Below are positions 9,650 through 19,294 of a stretch of 64,000 nt of DNA, one piece after another. The DNA lies in contig JAMPXP010000011.1 of assembly GCA_023701135.1 (NCBI GenBank), forward strand, positions 62,001-126,000, read 5' to 3'. How positions within the stretch are numbered: position 1 is the first letter of the stretch; every line of letters starts with the position of its first letter. Origin of the DNA: Desulfobacula sp. Lineage in GTDB: Bacteria; Desulfobacterota; Desulfobacteria; Desulfobacterales; Desulfobacteraceae. The translations under genes were made by a program, and so were the position numbers. Under the pieces are notes generated by a model. That model made no database searches. It saw nothing but the letters and a program-made list of their open reading frames with translations, and was not told where the DNA came from.

Positions 9650-10570
9650 ATGACAGCTTTAGTATTCGGCCACAAAAATCCAGATACCGATTCCGTTTGC
9701 GGAGCCATTGCTCTGGCGGATCTTAAGAAAAAACTGGGTGAAGATGTGGCTGCCGCAGTCCAGGGAGAACTCAACCCGGAATCCAATTTTGTACTGAAAA
9801 AATACGGGGTTGCCGCACCCAAGGTGGTCACTTCCTATGCCGGACAAAGTGTATACTTGGTGGATCATTCCGACCTGGCCCAGAGCCCGGACGATCTCGG
9901 CAAGGCCAATATCCTCGGCATCGTCGATCACCACAAACTGGGGGACGTCACCACTTCCCAGCCCCTTGAATGCTGGATCTGGCCCGTGGGCTGCACCTGC
10001 ACCGTGATTGCATCCATGTACAAATATTATAACGTGGCCATCCCCAAGGATATTGCAGGCATCATGCTGTGCGCCATCCTTTCCGATACCGTTATTTTCA
10101 AATCCGCCACCTGCACCGATAAAGACAAAGAAATCTGTGCCTACCTGGCTGAAATCTGCGGTGAAAAAGACCTTCCGGGCCTTGGCATCCAGATGTTCAA
10201 GGTTAAATCCGCCGTTGAAGGCACTCCCATCCGTGAACTGGTTTTCCGCGATTACAAGGATTTCAATATGGGCGGAAAAGGCGTGGGCATCGGACAACTT
10301 GAACTGGTTGACCTTTCCATTGTTGACGGGATTAAGGCTGATCTTGCAAAAGACATCCAGGCCCTTAAAAAAGAAAAAGGCCACCACAGCGTTTTCCTCA
10401 TGCTGACCGATATCATGAAGGAAGGCACCGAGCTGTTGATTGCCTCCGATGACGAATCCGTGGTTCAAAAAGCCTTCGGCGTGGCTCCTGCAAATGGGAA
10501 AGCCTGGCTGAAAGGCGTCATGAGCCGGAAAAAAGAGATCATTCCGCCGCTTGAGAAGGCCTTTGCATAA
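9650..10570 (+). CDS. ppaC: Manganese-dependent inorganic pyrophosphatase (family II)
   Basis: Hydrolyses pyrophosphate to phosphate in the cytoplasm. 306 residues, the normal family II length. DHH-family metal motifs are intact: FGHKNPDTDSVCGA at the N-terminus, LVDHSD, and GIVDHHKLGD. The C-terminal DHHA2 domain contains the substrate-binding SRKKEIIPPLEKAF. A strong ribosome-binding site, AGGAGG, precedes the ATG. A 197-base AT-rich gap separates it from the radical SAM gene, so it probably has its own promoter. In sulfate reducers such an enzyme pulls sulfate activation by removing pyrophosphate; that role here is inference. Confidence 0.95.
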   Translation: MTALVFGHKNPDTDSVCGAIALADLKKKLGEDVAAAVQGELNPESNFVLKKYGVAAPKVVTSYAGQSVYLVDHSDLAQSPDDLGKANILGIVDHHKLGDVTTSQPLECWIWPVGCTCTVIASMYKYYNVAIPKDIAGIMLCAILSDTVIFKSATCTDKDKEICAYLAEICGEKDLPGLGIQMFKVKSAVEGTPIRELVFRDYKDFNMGGKGVGIGQLELVDLSIVDGIKADLAKDIQALKKEKGHHSVFLMLTDIMKEGTELLIASDDESVVQKAFGVAPANGKAWLKGVMSRKKEIIPPLEKAFA

Positions 10571-10595
10571 AAGTCTACAAAAGCCATAAAACATA

Positions 10596-10625
10596 CAGGG
10601 CCCGGGAATACCTCCCCGGGCCCTG
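10596..10625. terminator. Hairpin between convergent ppaC and sensor-kinase genes
   Basis: An 11-bp perfect stem, CAGGGCCCGGG paired with CCCGGGCCCTG, encloses an 8-nt loop. It lies 26 bases after ppaC and 27 bases beyond the stop of the convergent kinase gene. Neither side has a long T-run, so termination may be partly factor-dependent or the hairpin may mainly stabilise mRNA ends. Confidence 0.65.
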
Positions 10626-10651
10626 GTCTATTTGAAATACGATCTGGTTCG

Positions 10652-12613
10652 CTATACCCTCTCCCGGGTTTTCAGGACCCCGTCCAATCTTTTAGAAAGG
10701 GTTGCCATGTCAAAGGGTTTGAGAATATACCCGTCGCAGCCCTTTTGCATCATTTTCTCAATTTCCTCTTCCCGGCTGTAACCCGAAGACACGATTATTT
10801 TGATATCCGGGTCAATGGCCCTTATCTTTTCAAAGGCCTGCTGACCGCTCATGGAGGGCATGACCAGATCCAGAATAACAAGATCGATCCGGTCCTTTCC
10901 CGAGGTTATGGCCTCAATGGCCTCTGTTCCGCTTGAAACGGCCTTTACTTTATACCCAAGGGTTTCGAGCATGTCCGAACAGACTTCAACCACCCCTTTT
11001 TCATCATCCACCAGGAGAATGGTACCTTTTCCATTGATAATCGCAGGCTTTTCTTCAGTCTTCTTCAGCCCCACCCTGGTCCTTTTGGCAGGCAGGAAGA
11101 ACATGAAGGCGCTTCCCTTTCCAGGCTCGCTATCAACCCTTACCATGCCCTTATGGCTCTTGAGAATGCCATAGGTTGTGGCAAGTCCCAGCCCGGTTCC
11201 CTGACCTCTTTCCTTGGTTGTAAAGAACGGATCAAAAATCCTGGACATGATCTCTTCTTCCATTCCGATACCGGTGTCCGCGACCGTTATCTTGACATAG
11301 GTTCCCGGGGCGAGCCCCAACTCAACGGCTTTGACGTCATCCACCACGGTATTCTCGGACCGAATAATGATCTTTCCACCATTGGGCATGGCCTGCCACG
11401 CGTTAACAAAAAGATTCATGAGGACCTGCTTGATCTGGCCTTCATCAACAATGGTTCCCCAGAGATCCTTTTCAAGGTATTGCTCAATCAATATGTCTTT
11501 TTTCGTGCGGCCGAACATCTTGGCTGACATTTTCAACAGATAATTCAGATTGATAAGGGAGGTTTCCTGGATGCTTTTTTGAGCAAATCCGAGCAACTGG
11601 CGGGCCATCTCAGCGCCACTGAAAACATATTCATCAATGCTGGCCAGCCGCTTATATTCATCGCTTTCCTTTGGAAAGCCGCTTTTTACAAGGGAAGCAT
11701 ATCCCTGAATTCCCATGAGGATATTGTTAAAATCATGGGCAATTCCCCCGGCCAGGGTCCCGATGGCTTCCATTTTCTGAGCCTGGCGCAACTGATTTTC
11801 AAGATTGACCCGGTCCGTCACATCCCTGGCCACGGCATATAGGCCCTTGAATTCTTCTTTTTCATCGCTGGCCGGCAGATGCAGGGGCGAGGTCTTAAGC
11901 TCCATATAGGCACAAGAATCGGAGAAATCCTGTTTGGTTTTCTTGATTCCTATTTTCAAAAACCTGAAATGAGATTCCTTGCCATCACTATGGACGGGTG
12001 CGCCCGGATTGGTCAGTGCCCCGGCCTTTGACAGATCGTCTTTATGGACGACGGTTTCAAACCGTTTCCCGATCAAATCCTGTCTTAAAAATCCCAGAAC
12101 CTTTTCAAACTGATGGTTGACAAAGGTGAAACACCCGTTCTGATCCAGGATGAAAATCAGGTCCGGAGAATTGTTCACCATATATTCGAATTGTCTTTCC
12201 GAAGCTTCAAGTCTTGCCGACACAGCCTTTTTGGCTGCGATTAATTTTTTCTGGGAAAGGGCATTTTTAACTGTTTTGATAAGATCGGCATATTCAAAGG
12301 GTTTTTTAAGATAATCCCAGGCTCCGATCTTCAAGGCACGGACAGCAGACTCAATGGATGCATAGCCGGTAATGATAATGATCAAGACCTCATCGTCAAG
12401 GCCGTAAATATGCTCCATGACCTCATAGCCGTTCATTCCGGGCATGCTGATATCCAGCAGAACCAGGTCAAATCTGTTCTGCTCGAAAAATTTTATGGCT
12501 TCATTGCCGCTATATGCTCCTAGAGCCTGATATCCCTCTTTTTGCAAACAAAGAGAAATGTTCTCCACTATCCTTTTTTCATCATCAACGATCAGTATCT
12601 GTTCTGGTCTCAT
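10652..12613 (-). CDS. Hybrid sensor histidine kinase (REC-PAS-HisKA-HATPase-REC)
   Basis: 653 residues from the ATG at 12613; an in-frame TTG lies 12 bases upstream. Domains in order: receiver (about 1-120, phospho-acceptor Asp in LVLLDISMPG), a coiled linker, PAS (about 140-255, MVNNSPDLIFILD), HisKA with the H-box GGIAHDFNNIL, HATPase with GTGLGLATTYGIL, and a second receiver (about 535-650, LVILDLVMPS). No transmembrane segment is seen, so it is cytoplasmic and must receive its input from another kinase or a soluble signal through PAS. No output regulator is adjacent. It lies 34 bases downstream of the RnfB/GltD-like fusion gene on the same strand and may be co-transcribed with it. Confidence 0.9.
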   Translation of the reverse strand: MRPEQILIVDDEKRIVENISLCLQKEGYQALGAYSGNEAIKFFEQNRFDLVLLDISMPGMNGYEVMEHIYGLDDEVLIIIITGYASIESAVRALKIGAWDYLKKPFEYADLIKTVKNALSQKKLIAAKKAVSARLEASERQFEYMVNNSPDLIFILDQNGCFTFVNHQFEKVLGFLRQDLIGKRFETVVHKDDLSKAGALTNPGAPVHSDGKESHFRFLKIGIKKTKQDFSDSCAYMELKTSPLHLPASDEKEEFKGLYAVARDVTDRVNLENQLRQAQKMEAIGTLAGGIAHDFNNILMGIQGYASLVKSGFPKESDEYKRLASIDEYVFSGAEMARQLLGFAQKSIQETSLINLNYLLKMSAKMFGRTKKDILIEQYLEKDLWGTIVDEGQIKQVLMNLFVNAWQAMPNGGKIIIRSENTVVDDVKAVELGLAPGTYVKITVADTGIGMEEEIMSRIFDPFFTTKERGQGTGLGLATTYGILKSHKGMVRVDSEPGKGSAFMFFLPAKRTRVGLKKTEEKPAIINGKGTILLVDDEKGVVEVCSDMLETLGYKVKAVSSGTEAIEAITSGKDRIDLVILDLVMPSMSGQQAFEKIRAIDPDIKIIVSSGYSREEEIEKMMQKGCDGYILKPFDMATLSKRLDGVLKTRERV

Positions 12614-12647
12614 GGAATATCCCAACAGGATGACGGCATTGATTTTT

Positions 12648-14696
12648 TTATGTTAAATCCTTCCCTTCCAATTTTGTTTTTTCATAACAGACAAGACCAC
12701 ATCTTAAACATCTGTCTGCTTCTTTTCTGGCTTCTTCCGTTGAAAAACCCGTTGAAAACGGTTCGGGTGATCCGTGAAGGTCATCGGTCAATTTCAGGAT
12801 GGTCCTGGGTATGGGATTCACATTGTTCAAAAAAGCAACATCCTGAAGATTGGAACTTGCCGTAACCATAAGGGACGGATCCTGGAACCCGGTGCCGGTC
12901 ATGAGGCAATGAAGAGCGGCTGCTGCTTTCCTGCCGCCGTTGATGGCGGCAACAACCGAAGCATATTCACTGACCACATCCTGGTCCGATAAAAATCCGG
13001 CTTCCCGATTCCCATCCGGTTTTTTCAGAAGCTCATGACCTTCCCATCGCAGGGACCCTTGACCGGGAGAGTTGTCCGCTTCAGCCTTGATTTCAGGAAT
13101 AAACACGAGCTCGGGACATCTTCCGGAACCGATAATCAAAAGATCCGCATCCATATCGTGCTTCATGCCCGTATCAAATTCCGTGTATTCAATGCCGGCT
13201 AACCGTTTATCTTGGCCCCTCACCCGTGTAACACCGGCGCCAAAAATGAGCTCTGCTCCGGTTTTTGAGAGCCGCTCCGAAACCCCAGGGTCAAAATTCG
13301 AAACAGGCTTTCTTGAAATCACAACAACGTCTTTGGCACCGTTTTTCTTTAGAATTTCAACAGCCTCGGCAGCAATACTTTCTCCTCCCACGATAACGAC
13401 CTTTTTCCCGGATGGGATGCGGATACCATCATCGGTTCCGCTTCTTAACAGGTCAATCAAAAGATAGGCCCCCGGAAAAACATTCTCTGCTTCGGTCATA
13501 TCCCCCCGGAGAAGTCTGGAATCCCATCCGCCCGTGGCTGTAAAAACAGCGTGAAAGCCCTCTCTTAAGAGTCCGTCAATGGTAAAGTCCCTTCCTGCCT
13601 TGGCCTTTGTCCGGATATCAATCCCCATCTGCCGGATGCCTTCGATATCAAAATCCAGGATATCCATGGGTAATCTCTCCCTCTTGATGGCCTTGCGAAG
13701 AATTCCTCCCGGAACATCCATCGCTTCAAAAACAGTGGGTTCGTGGCCCAGCCTTGCACTGAAAAAGGCAGCAGACAGCCCTTCAACCCCCCCGCCGATA
13801 ACAGCGACTTTTTTTCCTGTGGCCGGTCCTTTATAGGGCAAGATCCGGCGATTCAAGCGCATTTCATAATCACAGACAAATCTTTTCAATCCGTTAATGG
13901 CAACGGATTCATCCTGTAAAAGCCTTCGGCAGTTGGATTCGCATGGGGCAGGACAAATCCTGGAAATAACCGTTGGAAAAGGATTCCGCTCTTTGATCAC
14001 CTGAATGGAACCTTCATAATCTCCCTCGCGGATGAGCCGGATATATTCCTTGATATCAATCCCTGTGGGACAGGCTCTCTGACAGGGAGTGGTGCATTCT
14101 TCCCGGGTATATTCCCTTAGGATTCTAAGGGCAGCGGAAGTCAGCCGGATGATATGTTTGGGGCAAACCCGTTCACAGGCACCACACCCCGTGCACTTAT
14201 CCAGGTTAACCTTGGGCAGGCCGTCCCGGCCAATGGTCAAGGCCCCGAACATACAGGCCTTTACACAGGTCCCCAGCCCAAGACACCCTATTCTGCAAAC
14301 TTTCATGCCGCCGAAAAGCATTTCGGCAGCCCTGCAATCGGTTACCCCGAGATATTGATATTCCATATCGGCCCCGTCTTTGCCGTAATAGCATCCGGGT
14401 CTGGCAAATTCAGGTTCCTTGCCCGACACGGAAACACCCATGATGGCGGCAATCTCCATGGCGACCTCTTCTCCCGCAGCCACACAGGAATTCACGGAGG
14501 AGAGGCCCTTGACAATGGCCTCGGCATTGGCATTGCAGCCCGGGTAGCCACATCCCCCACAATTGGCGCCGGGCAGGGCACTGCCCACGGCCACGACTTT
14601 TGGGTCCTCATAAACATAGAAAACTTTTGATGCGACGGCCAGAACAGCCCCGGTAATGACGCCGAGCCCCCCCATCAATAAAAGAGAATGTAACAT
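12648..14696 (-). CDS. RnfB-like ferredoxin domain fused to GltD-like FAD/NAD(P) oxidoreductase
   Basis: 682 residues. An N-terminal hydrophobic helix (about 4-26) is followed by an RnfB-type 4Fe-4S domain (ANCGGCGYPGC), further cysteine clusters (CRIGCLGLGTCVKAC; CTGCGACERVCP), and then a complete glutamate-synthase small-subunit-like flavoprotein. The latter begins at the TTPCQRACPTGID Fe-S domain and has two dinucleotide folds, VAVIGGGVEGLSAA and VVIVGGESIAAEA. Each half is a known family; the fusion is uncommon. AAGGA lies eight bases before the ATG. It is divergent from fdhA1 across 191 bases, suggesting a role moving electrons between NAD(P)H, ferredoxin and formate at the membrane (inference). 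GltD itself is unlikely because of the membrane and RnfB parts and the absence of gltB. Confidence 0.82.
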   Translation of the reverse strand: MLHSLLLMGGLGVITGAVLAVASKVFYVYEDPKVVAVGSALPGANCGGCGYPGCNANAEAIVKGLSSVNSCVAAGEEVAMEIAAIMGVSVSGKEPEFARPGCYYGKDGADMEYQYLGVTDCRAAEMLFGGMKVCRIGCLGLGTCVKACMFGALTIGRDGLPKVNLDKCTGCGACERVCPKHIIRLTSAALRILREYTREECTTPCQRACPTGIDIKEYIRLIREGDYEGSIQVIKERNPFPTVISRICPAPCESNCRRLLQDESVAINGLKRFVCDYEMRLNRRILPYKGPATGKKVAVIGGGVEGLSAAFFSARLGHEPTVFEAMDVPGGILRKAIKRERLPMDILDFDIEGIRQMGIDIRTKAKAGRDFTIDGLLREGFHAVFTATGGWDSRLLRGDMTEAENVFPGAYLLIDLLRSGTDDGIRIPSGKKVVIVGGESIAAEAVEILKKNGAKDVVVISRKPVSNFDPGVSERLSKTGAELIFGAGVTRVRGQDKRLAGIEYTEFDTGMKHDMDADLLIIGSGRCPELVFIPEIKAEADNSPGQGSLRWEGHELLKKPDGNREAGFLSDQDVVSEYASVVAAINGGRKAAAALHCLMTGTGFQDPSLMVTASSNLQDVAFLNNVNPIPRTILKLTDDLHGSPEPFSTGFSTEEARKEADRCLRCGLVCYEKTKLEGKDLT

Positions 14697-14798
14697 GTAT
14701 GTATTCCTTACCCCGTTGGCGTTTTATTCGTCCACTCTTCTATAACCCCCTCAAAAACGAAAAGTCAATAATATACCAAAATTTTTTACAGCGCTTCA

Positions 14799-14827
14799 TT
14801 GACAATGGAAAACTCAGAGTGTACTAA
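14799..14827 (+). promoter_or_regulatory. Predicted sigma-70 promoter of fdhA1
   Basis: A TTGACA -35 box at 14799-14804 and TACTAA -10 box at 14822-14827 are separated by exactly 17 bases, about 60 bases upstream of the fdhA1 ATG. The intergenic region also has to carry the divergent promoter for the RnfB/GltD-like gene. No clear operator repeat was recognised. Confidence 0.55.
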
Positions 14828-14887
14828 CTTATCTGTTGTCAGGACAAATGAGTATACGATTATACAATTATCTTCGGAAAAGACATC

Positions 14888-17650
14888 ATGGACCAAGATA
14901 CGATCATCATCAATGGGAACCATCTGGTCTTTAGATCAGGTGAAACAATTCTCGAAACCGCACGGCGCAACCACATTGATATTCCAACCCTTTGCCATTT
15001 GAAAAACGCCATCCCCACCCATACCTGCAAGATCTGTCAAGTTGAGGTAATGGGGGAGCCGGCCTTGGTCGAATCCTGTGCTGCCAAAGCAAAACAGGGC
15101 ATGACCATCCTTACCGACTCTCCGAAGGTGATTGAGGCAAGAAAAGAAGTTATCAAGGGGCTTCTTGCATCGGGTTATCACAATTGCGCGGCCAGAGAAA
15201 TGGATGCCAAAGACTGGACATCATTTCAACTGACGGTTCTGAAAAATGACGGTAAAGAGGATCTTTGCCCGGTCTGGGGAGATTGTGAACTTCAGGATCT
15301 GGCTTACCGGTACCAGGTAAAAACACGGCATACGCCGTCAAAGGAATGCCGGTATGACACTGAAAGGGCCAATCCGTTCATTATCCGGGATTTTTCACGA
15401 TGCATTCTTTGTGGCCGGTGTGTCAAGGCCTGCCGGGAAATTCAGGTTAACAACGCCATTGAATTCGGATATGCAGGGGATGATCTCAAGATTATTGCAA
15501 AAAATGATGCCACATTAAAAGACTCTGATTGTGTTTTCTGTGGAGAATGCCTTCAGGCATGCCCGGTCGGCGCCCTGGTGCCGGATAAGGCCTTCAGGGA
15601 CCACCGGTTTAAAGATACCCGGAAAATCAGAACCACCTGCTCTTTCTGCGGGGTGGGATGCCAGATGGATGTCTTTGTCCAGGATAATAAAATTGTCAAA
15701 ATCGACGGCGCTGATACCGACCTTCCCCCGAACCATGCCAGCCTTTGCGTCAAAGGCCGGTTCGGATATGAATTTGTTGCCTCACCGGAGCGTCTGACCC
15801 GGCCCTTGATCAAAAAAGACGGAAAACAGGTGGAAGCTTCCTGGGAGGAGGCCTTGGACCTGGTGGCCCAGAAACTATCCGCCATCAAATCGGAATCCGG
15901 CCCTGACAGCATCGGGGTCATGACCTCGGCCCGGATCACCAATGAAGATAATTATATAGCCCAGAAATTTACCCGGGCCGTGCTGAAGACCAATAATATA
16001 GACCATTGTGCCCGTCTGTGACACAGCTCCACCGTAGCCGGTCTGGCTGCAGCCTTTGGAAGCGGTGCAATGACCAACACCATTGCCGATATTGAAACAT
16101 CGGACCTGATCCTGGTGACGGGCTCCAATACCACGGAAAATCATCCGGTTCTTTCAAGCTTTGTCAAGCGGGCCACCCTGAAAGGCAAAAAACTCTATAT
16201 CATTGACCCGAGAAAAATCAAGCTCACCGAATATGCCGACAAATGGCTCAGGCCTCTTCCCGGAACCGATATTGCCTGGATCAACGGTCTGATGCACATT
16301 ATTATAAAGGAGGGGCTCCAGAACACCGCCTTTATCAAAGACCGGACTGAAAATTTTGAAGCCCTGAAAACCCTTGTGGAAACCTATACGCCGGAACATG
16401 TGGAGGCTGTTACAGGAATCAAGACAGGGGATCTCGTTGAAGTCGCCAGGGCCTTTGCCAAAGCCCCTGCTGCCTCCATTCTCTATTGCATGGGAATTAC
16501 CCAGCACACCTGCGGCACGGACAATGTCAAATCCCTGGCCAATCTTTCCATGCTTTGCGGTCACCTGGGAAAACCCGGCGGCGGAGTAAACCCTTTGCGG
16601 GGCCAGAACAATGTCCAGGGAGCCTGTGACATGGGCGGTCTGCCCAATGTGTTTACCGCCTATCAGCCCGTCGGCAATGACGAGGCCAGAAACACCTATG
16701 AAAAAGCTTGGAGCGTCACAGGATTGCCCAAGAATCCCGGCCTGGTTGTCACCGAAATGGTTCAGCGAGCCCATGAAGGAAGCCTTAAAGCCCTTTTTAT
16801 CATCGGTGAAAATCCCATGGTCTCCGACCCGGACCTGAACCATGCAAGAAAAGCATTTCAACGTCTGGATTTTCTAGTGGTCCAGGATATATTTCATACA
16901 GAAACCGCACAAATGGCCGATGTGGTGTTGCCGGCCTTCTGCTTTGCCGAAAAGGACGGGACCTTCACCAATACGGAACGCCGGGTCCAGCGGGTCAGAA
17001 AAGCCGTGGAAGCACCGGGAGAAGCCCGGGAAGACTGGCGGATACTTTGCGACATGGCCGGGCGGATGGGATATGAAATGTCCTACGCGTCCAGCCGTGA
17101 TATTTTTAAGGAAATCGCCGCAGTCACCCCTTCCTACAGAGGCATCACCTGGGAACGGATTGATAAGGTTGGCATCCACTGGCCCTGCCCCACGGAAGCC
17201 CACGAAGGAACGCCCATTCTTCACACCACCCAGTTTACCAGGGGAAAAGGGCTTTTTCATGCCCTAGCCCATACCCCTCCGGCTGAACTGCCGGACAGGG
17301 ACTATCCGTTTATTCTGACCACGGGCCGGGTGCTCTACCATTATCATACCGGGACCATGACCATGAAAACACAAGGATTAAATGTGCTTTCTCCTGAATG
17401 CTTTGTGGAGATTTCCGAATCCGATGCAACAAAAATGGCCCTTGATACCGGCGCCATGGTGGCCGTCTCTTCCCGCCGGGGCAAAATTACGGCAAAACTG
17501 AAGGTATCTTCCAAAGCCGTGGAAGGAACCGTATTCATCCCCTTTCATTTTGCAGAAGCCGCCGCCAATGAACTGACCAACGCAAAACTGGATCCAACGG
17601 CCAAAATTCCGGAATTCAAGGTATGTGCGATTAAAATTGAGGCGGTATAG
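14888..17650 (+). CDS. fdhA: Selenocysteine formate dehydrogenase alpha subunit with NuoG-type N-terminus (Sec at UGA 16019-16021)
   Basis: Molybdo- or tungstopterin formate dehydrogenase catalytic subunit, 920 residues if the in-frame UGA at codon 378 is read as selenocysteine. The flanking residues are DHCARL-U-HSSTVAGLA, the classic formate dehydrogenase active site. Order: 2Fe-2S ferredoxin domain (1-80), His/Cys cluster region (LCPVWGDCEL), two 4Fe-4S motifs (CILCGRCVKAC, CVFCGECLQAC), the catalytic 4Fe-4S (CSFCGVGC), the active site, and the molybdopterin dinucleotide domain at the C-terminus. No twin-arginine signal, so cytoplasmic. The NuoG-like front implies electron transfer to an NAD(P)- or ferredoxin-reactive partner, possibly the divergent flavoprotein. 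Its 3' end overlaps convergent rluD by 20 bases. Confidence 0.93.
16019..16050 (+). promoter_or_regulatory. UGA and bacterial SECIS-type hairpin in fdhA1
   Basis: The UGA (16019-16021) is followed after 12 bases by a 6-bp stem, GTAGCC (16034-16039) with GGCTGC (16045-16050, one G-T pair), closing the loop GGTCT. This is the size, distance and loop sequence of the E. coli fdhF SECIS element that binds SelB. It supports recoding rather than a nonsense mutation. Confidence 0.85.
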
Positions 17651-18593
17651 GAAGCTCTGAATTTTGAATTTCTGATTCCAGCAGGGCCAGAACCCTTAAA
17701 AAGTCCTCGGGCAATTCAGCCGTGAATTCCATTCGTTGACCGGAATAGGGGTGCCTGAAGGAAAGCCGTTGGGAATGCAACATCTGCCATGGCACTCTGC
17801 TCTTTTTTTTCCTGAGCCGCCCGGGCTGGTATACCGGATCCCCCAAAAGGGGATGACCCGTTTCATAGAAATGGACCCGGATCTGATGGGTTCTCCCTGT
17901 TTTTAAAGCAATTTCCACCAGGCAGGCCTCCTTAAACCGCTTTTGGACCTTCCACAGCGTGAGGGCGGGTTTCCCCGTCTCATAATTGACGGCCATCATC
18001 TTTCTTTTCACAGGATGCCGGCCAATGGGAAGATTTATTTCTCCCCGGTCTTCCGGTAAATTTCCCGTCACCAGGGCTAAATAATTTTTCTCAACCCTGC
18101 GTTCCTTGAATTCTTTTTGCAGAAAGCTTAGGGCCTGGCTTGTTTTGGCAATTACCATGAGACCGCTGGTATCTTTATCCAGGCGGTGAACAATGCCGGC
18201 CCTGTTTTTTTCCTCCCCAATACCCAGGATATCCGGGCTATGGTGCAACAACGCATTTACAAGGGTTCCCGTAAGATTTCCAGGGGCAGGATGGACCACC
18301 ATCCCCGCTTTTTTATGGATAACCAGGAGGTGGTCATCTTCAAAAACAATATCCGTGGGAATATTTTCCGGCAGAACCTCAGCCTCAAGTTTAAATTCAG
18401 GGATACAACCGGTGACAAGGTCACCCGTCTTAACACGGTATCCGGGTTTTTTTGTCTTATTGTTGACAAGGATTTCGCCCGCCGTGACCAGTTCCGCGGC
18501 CCGGCTCCGTGTAACCGTCTTGTCAAGGGCACAGAGGACAGCGTCAAGTCTTGTATTGTCGAAATCCGCGGATATGGAAATATTCATCTTCAT
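17631..18593 (-). CDS. rluD: RluD-type 23S rRNA pseudouridine synthase
   Basis: Isomerises uridines in 23S rRNA (helix 69 in the E. coli enzyme). 320 residues. An N-terminal S4 RNA-binding domain (about 14-75) precedes the catalytic domain, which has the RluA-family signature HRLDKDTSGLMVIAK with its catalytic Asp. LKTGRTHQIRVH is also characteristic. A second ATG lies two codons after the first. RluA-subfamily paralogues cannot be fully separated from RluD by eye. The gene ends within the last 20 bases of convergent fdhA1. Confidence 0.88.
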   Translation of the reverse strand: MKMNISISADFDNTRLDAVLCALDKTVTRSRAAELVTAGEILVNNKTKKPGYRVKTGDLVTGCIPEFKLEAEVLPENIPTDIVFEDDHLLVIHKKAGMVVHPAPGNLTGTLVNALLHHSPDILGIGEEKNRAGIVHRLDKDTSGLMVIAKTSQALSFLQKEFKERRVEKNYLALVTGNLPEDRGEINLPIGRHPVKRKMMAVNYETGKPALTLWKVQKRFKEACLVEIALKTGRTHQIRVHFYETGHPLLGDPVYQPGRLRKKKSRVPWQMLHSQRLSFRHPYSGQRMEFTAELPEDFLRVLALLESEIQNSELPIPPQF

Positions 18594-18601
18594 AGATAAA
18601 A

Positions 18602-18641
18602 AACCGGCGGACGCTTCAATATTGTCAGTGCCCGCCGGTTT
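18602..18641 (-). terminator. Intrinsic terminator after carD
   Basis: Stem AAACCGGCGG paired with CCGCCGGTTT (about 9-10 bp, 21-nt loop), read on the minus strand into a T-run at 18597-18603. It lies just 24 bases past the carD stop and directly before the rluD ATG, separating the two genes. Confidence 0.7.
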
Positions 18642-18665
18642 AATTTTTAATTTGGAACAATTCGC

Positions 18666-19199
18666 TTAAATAAAAAGGCTTTCGATCTCCTGCATCATGG
18701 ATTTTTCATCCACATCCTTGGCCATGGACAGCTCCTGAACCAGTAAATTCTGTGCTGTATCAAGGAGCTTGCGTTCACCAAAGGAAAGGTCTTTTTCAAG
18801 TTTCAACTGGAAAAGGTCCCTGAAAACCTCGGCCACATCATAAATGGACCCGGTTTTGATCTTATCCATGTATTCCCTGTACCTTCTGTTCCAGGTCTGA
18901 TTGTCTGAGCCCTGGGCTTTTTCCTTCATCACCTTGTAAACTTCCGGCACTTCCGTTTCAGGAATGAGTTCTCTTAGCCCGACCGATTCCACATTGGATG
19001 TCGGAATCATGATCACCATCCCGTTTTCCACGATTTTCATCATGTAAAAATTCAACGTGTCGCCGTTTATCTCCTTGCTCTCGATGGACTCGATGTACCC
19101 CACACCGTGAGCCGGATAAACAGCCACATCACCTTTTAAAAATTCCTTTTTGGTTGATGTCCCCTGTTTTACTCTGATTCGTTTGGATTTTTCACCCAT
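18666..19199 (-). CDS. CarD/CdnL-family RNA polymerase-binding regulator
   Basis: 177 residues. The N-terminal RNAP-interaction domain contains FLKGDVAVYPAHGVGYIESI, typical of CarD/CdnL/TRCF proteins. The C-terminal part is helical and DNA-binding (NRRYREYMDKIKTGSIYDVAEV). CdnL proteins stabilise RNA polymerase open complexes, especially at rRNA promoters. It has its own terminator and lies 95 bases downstream of pth. Confidence 0.92.
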   Translation of the reverse strand: MGEKSKRIRVKQGTSTKKEFLKGDVAVYPAHGVGYIESIESKEINGDTLNFYMMKIVENGMVIMIPTSNVESVGLRELIPETEVPEVYKVMKEKAQGSDNQTWNRRYREYMDKIKTGSIYDVAEVFRDLFQLKLEKDLSFGERKLLDTAQNLLVQELSMAKDVDEKSMMQEIESLFI

Positions 19200-19294
19200 T
19201 TGATAGCCCGCCTTTTCTTTATAGAAACAATTAGCCCATTCTTGTGCAGAGAACCATATTTAAACAACCTTGTCAATCAAATAGTTTTAAAATC

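Noticed and set aside
9659-10594. 311-residue open frame on the minus strand
   Set aside because: Mirror of ppaC; His/Gly/Phe-rich with no family features.
16019-16021. UGA in fdhA1 as a true stop making two genes or a pseudogene
   Set aside because: The frame continues for 542 residues with full formate dehydrogenase motifs, the flanks match the Sec active site, and a GGTCT hairpin follows.
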